NCBI GenBank assembly: GCA_016929305.1
Contig: JAFGJC010000078.1
Location: 1-7,139, forward strand
DNA from: a candidate division CSSED10-310 bacterium
GTDB taxonomy: Bacteria; CSSED10-310; JAFGJC01
Length of the DNA: 7,139 nt
Reading direction: 5' to 3'
Both the position numbers and the translations under genes were made by a program. Positions 1 through 5,868 of the stretch are shown here, piece after piece. Under the pieces are notes generated by a model. That model was not told the origin of the DNA. It searched no databases and worked only from the letters and a program-made list of their open reading frames with translations. Each line of letters begins with the position of its first letter. The stretch's first letter is position 1.

Positions 1-2780
1 ACAAAAGCGAAGATATTGCCAATCAGGAAGTAAAAGACAAAGTCGACGGTATTCTTGCTAAACTTCCCTCAGGTGCGGAAACACCAACGATTGCTAAATT
101 CGAGATCGGTGCTGACGCTGTCGTTCAGCTCGCGTTCATTTCTTCGCTGTCGCCATCCGACGCATACCGCTTTGTCGATCAGAAGATAAAGGACCGCCTG
201 GCCCGGTTGAACGGGGTCGCTCAAATCGATATCACCGGTGGGCAGGAGCGGGAAATTCATATTATCCTGAATGCGGTCAATCTTCAGAAATACGATATTT
301 CACCTCTGCAAGTGGTTGGATTCATTCAACAGAATAACATGTCGCTTCCGAGTGGATCGATCAAGCAACACGGCAGCGAGTATTCGGTAAGATATCAGGG
401 TGAATTTGAAACGATCGAAGATATCGAAAACATCAGGATTGTCACGCCGAAAGGCGAACGAAATCTGGGTGAAATAGCAAGGATCGTCGACAGCTCGGAA
501 AAATTGGAGAAGATCGGGCGTTTTTTTAACCGGAGCAGTGCATCTTCGGATATGCAGCCCAATGCCACGGTGATTAACATCGGTGTTATAAAGCAGAGTT
601 CTGCGAATGAAGTCGATGTTGCGGAACAGGTTGTGGCTGAGGTTGCCCAGATCAATGCGGAGTTACCTTCCGGAACCAGAATTGACATCGGTGATGACAA
701 TTCCATATTTACCAAAGAATCTGTCGAGGACACCATGTCTGCGATTTATCTGGGTGTCTTGTTCACCGCTGTAATCCTGTACATTTTTCTGCATAGCATT
801 CGAACAACCTTCGTTGTGGCGATATCGATGCCCATTGTACTGATTGCGACGTTTTTACTGGTTAACGGCTCCGGATTTTCACTTAACCTGATGACACTCA
901 TGGCGCTATCAGTCTCCGTCGGAACTTTGGTTACGAATTCGGTTATCATTATCGAAAATATTGACAGGTACATCAGATTGGGCATGAAACGATTCGAAGC
1001 CTCCGAAAAAGGGACGGCAGAAATCGCAGTGGCTGTTATTGCATCCACATTGACCAATATCGTTGTATTTGTGCCGATTGCCACCATGCAATCGCTGGTT
1101 GGTCAGATTTTTAAAGAATTCGGATTGACCGTAGTCTTCATCATGATTTTTTCGATCCTGGTAAGTTTTACCGTCACACCGATGTTGTCATCCCAGCTGC
1201 TGCGCGATGAAAAAAGAAAATGGCGTGGATTTTCCCGCTGGTTCGAGAATGTATTCAATATCATCAATTCTCTTTATCACAAAATATTGACCTGGCTGGT
1301 TTCCCATTGGAGTTTACGGGTGGGATTGACGGTCATCTCCATAGGGCTCCTCATTGTTTCAATACTGCATATCGCCCCGTATCTGGGTTCTGAATTTGTG
1401 CCCTATGTCGATGCGGGCAAAATAAGAATTTCTGTAGAACTCCCGCCATTTTACGAGATTTCAAGAACATCATCAGTTTTTAAAGAGATTGAAAAACGCA
1501 TCCGGTCTCATGAAGATGTAGAGAAGATGATTGTCAATATTGGCGTTCTGGGAAACAGCAGCGGACCTTATATGGGCCAGATTGAGATTCGTCTGAAAGA
1601 AGACCGATCGATCTCCACAAGGGATATGGCAACCACAATCAGTTATGAACTGGCTGATATTCCGGATGCCTTAATCAAAGTATCGCCGATATCGAAGTTT
1701 ACCGGCCGTCCCGGGGTGTTTCCGATCGAGATAGAAATCCTGGGAACCGATATGGAAAAAATCCGGGAACTGACGGTTCAGGTTTATGAAATCACAAAAA
1801 ATATCGAGGGTCCCATTAATGTTGATACGGATATTCGTCCGGGAAAACCGGAGATCCGGATTGTACCCAAACGAACCATGATCGCTGACCTCAATACCAA
1901 CGGTTATACCATCGCGTTGACGCTTCGAGCTTCCGTAGAAGGTCTGATCGCTTCTCAATATCGAGTGGAAGGTGAAGAATATGACATCAGAGTGAAACTG
2001 GAAGATGCTGATGTCGAAGATATCGAAAAAATCAAGAGCCTGATTGTGCAAACACCCAAAGGTAATAAACGGATATCGGAGCTGGCTGATCTGGAATTTT
2101 GTGAAGCGCCGACAATGATTTATCGAAAGGACAAATTGCGGATGCAGAAAGTGACCGCTGATGTCGGCTCACGTACTGTCGGGGAGATTCTTACGGATAT
2201 TATGCAGGAGGTGAATACCAAAATCGATGTGCCGCCGCAGTATAAGATACAGCCGGGTGGAGATGCGGAGATACAAGCGGATGCGAACAGGGATTTGAAC
2301 CAGGCGTTCCTGCTGGCGGCCATCCTGACCTATTTCCTCATTGTCGCGATTCTGGAATCGTGGCTCCAGGGATTATTGATTCTATTTACCGTTCCGCTTG
2401 CGATGATCGGTGTCCTGTGGTCACTCTACCTTTCCGGAGAATCCATGAATATTTTTTCGATGATGGCCATGATTATGCTCATCGGCATCGTCGTGAATAA
2501 TGCGATTCTTATATTGGATTACGCAAATCAACTCCGGAAGGTCGGACATAACAAAAAACAGGCGATCCTGGAAGCTTGTCCGACCAAACTCAAAGCGGTG
2601 ATTATGGCTACGCTGGCTTCAATCCTGGGCATGCTTCCACTGGCGTTGGGTTTTGGGTCAGGGGCGGAGTTGCGGCAAGGGATGGGTATCGTCTCGATCG
2701 GCGGTCTGCTGCTGTCGTCAATTCTTACCCTTTTCGTTATTCCGGCGCTCTATGTGCAGTTTGTCAAAGAAAAGAAATGA
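1..2780 (+). CDS. RND efflux permease (HAE1/AcrB-like), 5'-truncated, atypical proton-relay residues
   Basis: Inner-membrane subunit of a tripartite RND pump, which normally exports drugs, lipids or other amphiphiles using the proton gradient. The frame is open from the left edge (first full codon at base 3), and residues before the TTG at 207 are already typical porter-domain sequence, so 207 is not a start. About 925 residues are visible; alignment of TM4 with AcrB suggests roughly 95-105 are missing, for a normal total near 1020. Order: porter domain to about 730, TM2-TM6 about 730-1200, linker, TM7 near 1315-1400 followed by the LGSEFVPYVDAG motif, second porter domain to about 2290, TM8-TM12 to the end. 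TM4 reads GTLVTNSVIIIEN where AcrB-type pumps have VDDAIVVVEN; TM10 reads GIVVNNAILILDY. The family call is firm. Exact substrate is unknown, and coupling by the usual Asp pair is not possible as read. Followed after 10 bases by the QueD-like gene, then by an adaptor. Confidence 0.95.
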   Translation, partial: KSEDIANQEVKDKVDGILAKLPSGAETPTIAKFEIGADAVVQLAFISSLSPSDAYRFVDQKIKDRLARLNGVAQIDITGGQEREIHIILNAVNLQKYDISPLQVVGFIQQNNMSLPSGSIKQHGSEYSVRYQGEFETIEDIENIRIVTPKGERNLGEIARIVDSSEKLEKIGRFFNRSSASSDMQPNATVINIGVIKQSSANEVDVAEQVVAEVAQINAELPSGTRIDIGDDNSIFTKESVEDTMSAIYLGVLFTAVILYIFLHSIRTTFVVAISMPIVLIATFLLVNGSGFSLNLMTLMALSVSVGTLVTNSVIIIENIDRYIRLGMKRFEASEKGTAEIAVAVIASTLTNIVVFVPIATMQSLVGQIFKEFGLTVVFIMIFSILVSFTVTPMLSSQLLRDEKRKWRGFSRWFENVFNIINSLYHKILTWLVSHWSLRVGLTVISIGLLIVSILHIAPYLGSEFVPYVDAGKIRISVELPPFYEISRTSSVFKEIEKRIRSHEDVEKMIVNIGVLGNSSGPYMGQIEIRLKEDRSISTRDMATTISYELADIPDALIKVSPISKFTGRPGVFPIEIEILGTDMEKIRELTVQVYEITKNIEGPINVDTDIRPGKPEIRIVPKRTMIADLNTNGYTIALTLRASVEGLIASQYRVEGEEYDIRVKLEDADVEDIEKIKSLIVQTPKGNKRISELADLEFCEAPTMIYRKDKLRMQKVTADVGSRTVGEILTDIMQEVNTKIDVPPQYKIQPGGDAEIQADANRDLNQAFLLAAILTYFLIVAILESWLQGLLILFTVPLAMIGVLWSLYLSGESMNIFSMMAMIMLIGIVVNNAILILDYANQLRKVGHNKKQAILEACPTKLKAVIMATLASILGMLPLALGFGSGAELRQGMGIVSIGGLLLSSILTLFVIPALYVQFVKEKK

Positions 2781-2790
2781 GGGATAACCT

Positions 2791-3186
2791 ATGATTGAAA
2801 TCATCATTGGTGAATTTTGTTTTTCGGCTTCGCATAAATTGACTTTTGAAAATGGCAGCGGCAGTAACATCCATGGTCATGAATGGCATTTAACGGTTTT
2901 TGTGAGATCTCTTGATCCGGACGAAACCGGCATATCCATCAATTATCAACTTCTGCGGGACATGATCCAGGAACAGGTTGATCGACTGAACCGGAAATTT
3001 TTAAATGATTTACCGATCTTTGCAGGGAAAAATCCCACAGATGAGATGATCAGCAAGGTGCTGTTTCAAGTCCTGTCAGAGAAAATCAATTCTCAGGATC
3101 ACCAGGTGTGCGCTGTCGAAATCTGGCACTCCGGCAGGCGGCACATCAAATATTCCAGAGAGGTTTGCATCGATGATCCCAAATAA
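2791..3186 (+). CDS. QueD / 6-pyruvoyl-tetrahydropterin synthase-fold protein, probably catalytically altered
   Basis: 131 residues, a usual length for this family (QueD makes 6-carboxy-tetrahydropterin for queuosine; PTPS makes 6-pyruvoyl-tetrahydropterin). Visible family marks: FSASH (His15) and IHGHEW (His28, His30), the three zinc ligands; NPTDEM at 81-86; Glu110 in AVEIW, equivalent to the pterin-binding Glu110 of E. coli QueD; TG at 46-47. The catalytic triad of E. coli QueD (Cys27, Asp70, His71) aligns with Gly24, Asn67 and Arg68, and the Asp of the IIDF motif is Asn51. It therefore probably folds and binds zinc and perhaps a pterin, but should not run the standard reaction. Start ATG has a GAGGG element just upstream overlapping the permease stop; the gap to the permease is 10 bases, so the two are surely co-transcribed. 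Its end overlaps the adaptor start. No signal peptide, so cytoplasmic. A role linked to the pump is inferred from position only. Confidence 0.85.
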   Translation: MIEIIIGEFCFSASHKLTFENGSGSNIHGHEWHLTVFVRSLDPDETGISINYQLLRDMIQEQVDRLNRKFLNDLPIFAGKNPTDEMISKVLFQVLSEKINSQDHQVCAVEIWHSGRRHIKYSREVCIDDPK

Positions 3187-3197
3187 AAACATCAAGG
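3157..3197 (+). promoter_or_regulatory. Two competing ribosome binding sites for the adaptor gene
   Basis: AGAGAGG at 3157-3163 lies 9 bases before the ATG at 3173; AAGG at 3194-3197 lies 5 bases before an in-frame ATG at 3203. The first would overlap the QueD-like gene by 14 bases and couple translation; the second starts 17 bases after its stop. Sequence alone does not decide between them. Confidence 0.5.
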
Positions 3198-4249
3198 TAA
3201 TCATGAAAGCAACAATTATCGGCCTAGTTATCATGGCATTCATTCTGACAGGATGCAATCGAACTGCGGATACCGAGGACAAGCTGGAATCCAAATCCGT
3301 CTCTCAAATCCAACAGGAAAAAGGAATTCCAGTTCGAGTTGAACCGGTGGAACTCGCTCGACTGGAAACTTGGAAAAGCTATACCGGCGATGTGGAGGGT
3401 GCTGAGCAGGTCACGATCTATGGATCACTCGGTGATGTTCTCGATAAAATCCATGTAACAATAGGCGATTGCGTGGAAAAGGACCAGATCGTAGCCTCCT
3501 ATGAAACGGATAATCCATCGGCAAAATATCGACAGGCAGAAATAGCCATGGATACGCATGAGAAACTATATCAGCGAATGACGGCGGTTTATCAGGCCGG
3601 CGGAACATCCCAGCAAACCATGGATGAGATTGAATCGCAATACAAGGTCGCCCGGGAAAATTTTCATGCAACTGCCAAATTGATCAATGTCAAATCTCCA
3701 ATTTCCGGTGTTGTGGTTGATGTTTTTGTTGAGAGTGGCGAACCGATCAATCCGGGTGATCAAATCTGCAAGGTTGCCCGGATCGACAGCTTGAAAACCA
3801 CTGTGGAAGTCGATGAAAATGACATTGTCCATTTTGAAAAAGGACAGGATGTCCGGGTCACGTGGCGCGCTCTGCCGGATCAGATATTCATGGGGAAGAT
3901 ACATGAAATCGCCATGTCTGCAGATCCTGAACAACGGAGTTTTGCCGTGGAAATCCTGATTGACAATGAAAATAATATGTTACGATCGGGTGTGTTTGTC
4001 ACCGTTGACATTCGAATACTGAACAAAGATAACGTGATTATCGTGCCGCGTAATGCTGTTTTCCGAAATGATACCGAAGCATTTGTGTTCATCGCCCAAG
4101 ACGGAAAAGCGGTAAAAAAGACTGTGCAACTCGGGCTGGAAAGCGGTAACAGAATCGAAATTATTTCCGGTCTGGATCTTGGTGATCTACTGATTATCGA
4201 AGGTCAGACAATGGTCGACGATCAAAGCCATATAAATGTTGTATCGTGA
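3173..4249 (+). CDS. RND periplasmic adaptor (membrane fusion protein), lipoprotein
   Basis: Bridges an RND permease to an outer-membrane channel. With the start at 3173 the protein has 358 residues; the in-frame ATG at 3203 gives 348. Either start leaves a lipoprotein signal: a hydrophobic stretch (13-25) ending in the lipobox LTGC, with lipidated Cys28 (Cys18 from the short start). Next come the first barrel-sandwich half (about 78-112, with IHVTIGDCVEKDQIVASY), a short alpha-hairpin (about 115-170, with TSQQTMDEIESQ at its turn), the second lipoyl half (VKSPISGVVVDVFVESGEPI, 173-192), a beta-barrel (about 205-285) and the membrane-proximal domain with IIVPRNAVF and GLESGNRIEIISGL. This is a complete member of usual length. 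It is the last gene of the plus-strand unit; no outer-membrane channel gene follows. The long start is reported because AGAGAGG precedes it and it supplies Lys5, Lys8 and Lys12 for the signal's n-region; the short start is nearly as good. Confidence 0.92.
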   Translation: MIPNKNIKVIMKATIIGLVIMAFILTGCNRTADTEDKLESKSVSQIQQEKGIPVRVEPVELARLETWKSYTGDVEGAEQVTIYGSLGDVLDKIHVTIGDCVEKDQIVASYETDNPSAKYRQAEIAMDTHEKLYQRMTAVYQAGGTSQQTMDEIESQYKVARENFHATAKLINVKSPISGVVVDVFVESGEPINPGDQICKVARIDSLKTTVEVDENDIVHFEKGQDVRVTWRALPDQIFMGKIHEIAMSADPEQRSFAVEILIDNENNMLRSGVFVTVDIRILNKDNVIIVPRNAVFRNDTEAFVFIAQDGKAVKKTVQLGLESGNRIEIISGLDLGDLLIIEGQTMVDDQSHINVVS

Positions 4250-4271
4250 GTTGAAATCGATGTTTCTGAGT

Positions 4272-4288
4272 GATGTTCAACGAACATC
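4272..4288. terminator. Inverted repeat between convergent genes, possible bidirectional terminator
   Basis: GATGTTC and GAACATC form a perfect 7-bp stem around the loop AAC, 22 bases after the adaptor stop and 11 bases beyond the end of the minus-strand SEC-C gene. The position suits a shared terminator, but neither side carries a T-run, so it is not a canonical intrinsic terminator. Confidence 0.35.
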
Positions 4289-4299
4289 CAGGTTCAGCT

Positions 4300-4476
4300 T
4301 CACCCCTTGAGGGAGCATGCTGGGCGGTGTTTTTGCCGAAGCGGCTCATCAGCCTGCATGTGGCATTTCTTGTATTTTACTCCGCTGCCGCACCAACAGG
4401 GATCGTTGCGGTTCAACCATATGTTTTGGTCTTTTTTTGAGGTTGGTGTCACGAGTTTCTTAAGTAATTTCAGCAT
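4300..4476 (-). CDS. Small SEC-C motif zinc-binding protein
   Basis: 58 residues. The core NRNDPCWCGSGVKYKKCH (22-39) is a near-perfect SEC-C motif, as at the C terminus of SecA, with zinc ligands Cys27, Cys29, Cys38 and His39 (SecA of E. coli also ends in CH). In SecA this motif binds zinc and contacts SecB and the ribosome; in stand-alone proteins its job is mostly unknown. Ahead of it lies only a short basic, amphipathic start (MLKLLKKL...), and behind it a basic tail with one more Cys at 54. A GTG at 4497 would give 65 residues, but the ATG at 4476 has the strong GGAAGGA site at ideal spacing and is preferred. It lies 119 bases downstream of the phosphodiesterase gene on the same strand and seems to have its own promoter. 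The motif identity is secure; the function is not known. Confidence 0.85.
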   Translation of the reverse strand: MLKLLKKLVTPTSKKDQNIWLNRNDPCWCGSGVKYKKCHMQADEPLRQKHRPACSLKG

Positions 4477-4482
4477 GATTAT

Positions 4483-4489
4483 TCCTTCC
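4483..4489 (-). promoter_or_regulatory. Ribosome binding site deciding the SEC-C protein start
   Basis: On the minus strand GGAAGGA is followed by 6 bases (ATAATC) and the ATG at 4476. This supports the 58-residue form over the GTG at 4497, which would place this site inside the coding region. Confidence 0.65.
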
Positions 4490-4517
4490 AGCTTCACATA
4501 AAATCCATCAGGTTACC

Positions 4518-4546
4518 CTTATATACGAATGCTCGGCAGAATACAA
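4518..4546 (-). promoter_or_regulatory. Candidate sigma-70-type promoter for the SEC-C gene
   Basis: On the minus strand TTGTAT (4546-4541) and TATAAG (4523-4518) are separated by 17 bases. The -10 matches consensus in five of six positions, the -35 only in its TTG. Transcription would begin near 4511, leaving a leader of about 35 bases before the ATG at 4476. The surrounding 4500-4595 region is AT-rich and holds no gene. Confidence 0.4.
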
Positions 4547-4595
4547 ATTAAATCTTAAAAGATGAGATGTAACACGGAAAACATGCATCTGTTGA

Positions 4596-5831
4596 TCAGA
4601 TTGATTTCGAAAACGCCATAGCCCGAAGCACGGAAACCGTATCATCGGTTTTACCGGGATCGATGGGATAGGAGCTTAATACAAAACTTTCCGCCTGACC
4701 CAGCAACCAGCCGTTGTGACAGGCTTTCTGATTCATGAAATTGATGACCTGGCCATTCCAGATGCCGCCAAAAACGATCAGATCGCCGGAATCGGGATGG
4801 GACGCCAGTTTCTGAATCATCTGATTCAATCGGTTTTCTTCCCAATGATACTCATTCAGGGTATTTGAATCATGCTGTTGGATCACTCGAATACCGTCCG
4901 GATGGCGGGGAAGGATCACTCGATCGATTCCGGCATGCGATCCGATATCATTCGCAACACCTTCCAATTTATCAATGTCATTTTTTACGGATGCATCACA
5001 ATATACATGTGCCATATTGCCACTGGGCAGAATGATGGGTTTGATTTTCAAATCTGAAAAGCGTTGATTAATAAATGCGGTGAATGTGATACCAAACGCT
5101 TTATGGAAGGGAATGGATGGCGCCATTCCGTGATCGGAGAAAAGTACCGGGTTGTAACCGGTGTTATTGCACAGACGTATCAGGCGTTGGATCTGGCGAT
5201 CGATCGTTTTCAGCACATCCATCGTCTGCCGGTGGCGAAGACCCCGGAAATGGCTGGTCTGATCGTAAGCCATAAAATTAATATAAAACAATGGTTTTTG
5301 AGCGTGAACTAACAGCGTTTCGATCGTACGTAAGTTCTGTTTGCTCAATTGTTCCATGAAGCTCAGGTAAATCCGTTTGAAATGAAGTGAAGATGCAGGA
5401 TGCCGGATAACATCGCCCGCGAACCGGAAAGCCAGACCCAAAGCATGGCTTTTGGGTCTTGCTGGAATTCCCTGCAGTGTTTTACCTTTAAGAAGCGTTC
5501 CGAAAACTTGATCCTGAGTCAACAGGGAATCGTTCGAATCCGATAACCGCATCTCCAGCTTGCGCACGTCGGAAAACCGGGTGATGGAAAATACTTTGCC
5601 GGTTGCCCGGTCCAGCCAGCGGCTGCCGGGAATGATGCTGTCCGGTGAATACATGAACCGAACCTGAAAATTCAACGTGTTTGTCGGGAGAGGGTTGTAA
5701 GTCTTAAGCAGGTTCATTCCATCGTCAAAGCATTCGGCTATTCCGGGCAGCAGGTCGTTTTTCAGCGCCCATCGGAACTCGCGATGACACATCGCATCCC
5801 ATTGAATGAACACGATACCCCTGGAATCCAT
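4596..5831 (-). CDS. Type I phosphodiesterase / nucleotide pyrophosphatase-like hydrolase (alkaline phosphatase superfamily)
   Basis: 411 residues. Metal-dependent hydrolase of the PF01663 type, which cleaves phosphodiester or related bonds with two zinc-like metals and a Thr or Ser nucleophile. Expected residues are all visible: Asp12 in VFIQWDAM (usual form DGL, here DAM), probable nucleophile Thr52 in NPLPTNTLNFQ, Asp190 and His194 in AYDQTSHFRG, Asp233 and His234 in FSDHGM, and His372 in CHNGW near the C terminus. IPGSRWLDRATG (67-78) and GNMAHVYC fit a branch of the family with the pattern iPgfRWyDr..G. No signal peptide or membrane segment is seen, so it may act in the cytoplasm or at the inner face of the membrane. 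It starts 35 bases after the sulfatase-like gene on the same strand, with a weak GGA site 7 bases before the ATG; the two are probably one transcript. The substrate cannot be named. Confidence 0.85.
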   Translation of the reverse strand: MDSRGIVFIQWDAMCHREFRWALKNDLLPGIAECFDDGMNLLKTYNPLPTNTLNFQVRFMYSPDSIIPGSRWLDRATGKVFSITRFSDVRKLEMRLSDSNDSLLTQDQVFGTLLKGKTLQGIPARPKSHALGLAFRFAGDVIRHPASSLHFKRIYLSFMEQLSKQNLRTIETLLVHAQKPLFYINFMAYDQTSHFRGLRHRQTMDVLKTIDRQIQRLIRLCNNTGYNPVLFSDHGMAPSIPFHKAFGITFTAFINQRFSDLKIKPIILPSGNMAHVYCDASVKNDIDKLEGVANDIGSHAGIDRVILPRHPDGIRVIQQHDSNTLNEYHWEENRLNQMIQKLASHPDSGDLIVFGGIWNGQVINFMNQKACHNGWLLGQAESFVLSSYPIDPGKTDDTVSVLRAMAFSKSI

Positions 5832-5855
5832 GGTTTATTCCAATTCAAACTGAGA

Positions 5856-5868
5856 GAGAATCATTCTC
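5856..5868. promoter_or_regulatory. Fur-box-like palindrome at the sulfatase/phosphodiesterase junction
   Basis: GAGAATCATTCTC is a perfect 6-1-6 palindrome and resembles the core of Fur operators. It overlaps the stop codon of the sulfatase-like gene and lies 25 bases before the phosphodiesterase start. It may be chance; no -35/-10 pair is evident around it. Confidence 0.25.

Noticed and set aside
207..209. TTG as the start of the RND permease
   Set aside because: The frame is open to the left edge, and the upstream residues (for example KLPSGAETPTIAKFEIGADA) are standard RND porter sequence, so this codon is internal.
395..1087. Two 113-residue minus-strand open frames inside the permease gene
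   Set aside because: They are antisense to strongly conserved transmembrane coding sequence and show no recognisable domain or ribosome binding site.
2791..3186. Naming the pterin-fold gene queD
   Set aside because: The fold and zinc motif match, but the catalytic Cys, Asp and His are absent and no queuosine genes are nearby, so the symbol would imply an unsupported activity.
4495..4497. GTG as the start of the SEC-C protein
   Set aside because: The ATG at 4476 has GGAAGGA at ideal spacing, and the seven extra residues add nothing recognisable.
4552..4563. ATCTT-AA-AAGAT short palindrome in the AT-rich gap
   Set aside because: The two-base loop and 5-bp AT-rich stem could easily be chance in such sequence; not supported as a terminator or operator.
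4587..4601. ATCTG-TTGAT-CAGAT inverted repeat at the phosphodiesterase stop
   Set aside because: The stem is only 5 bp, it overlaps the stop codon, and no T-run follows directly; too weak to call a terminator.
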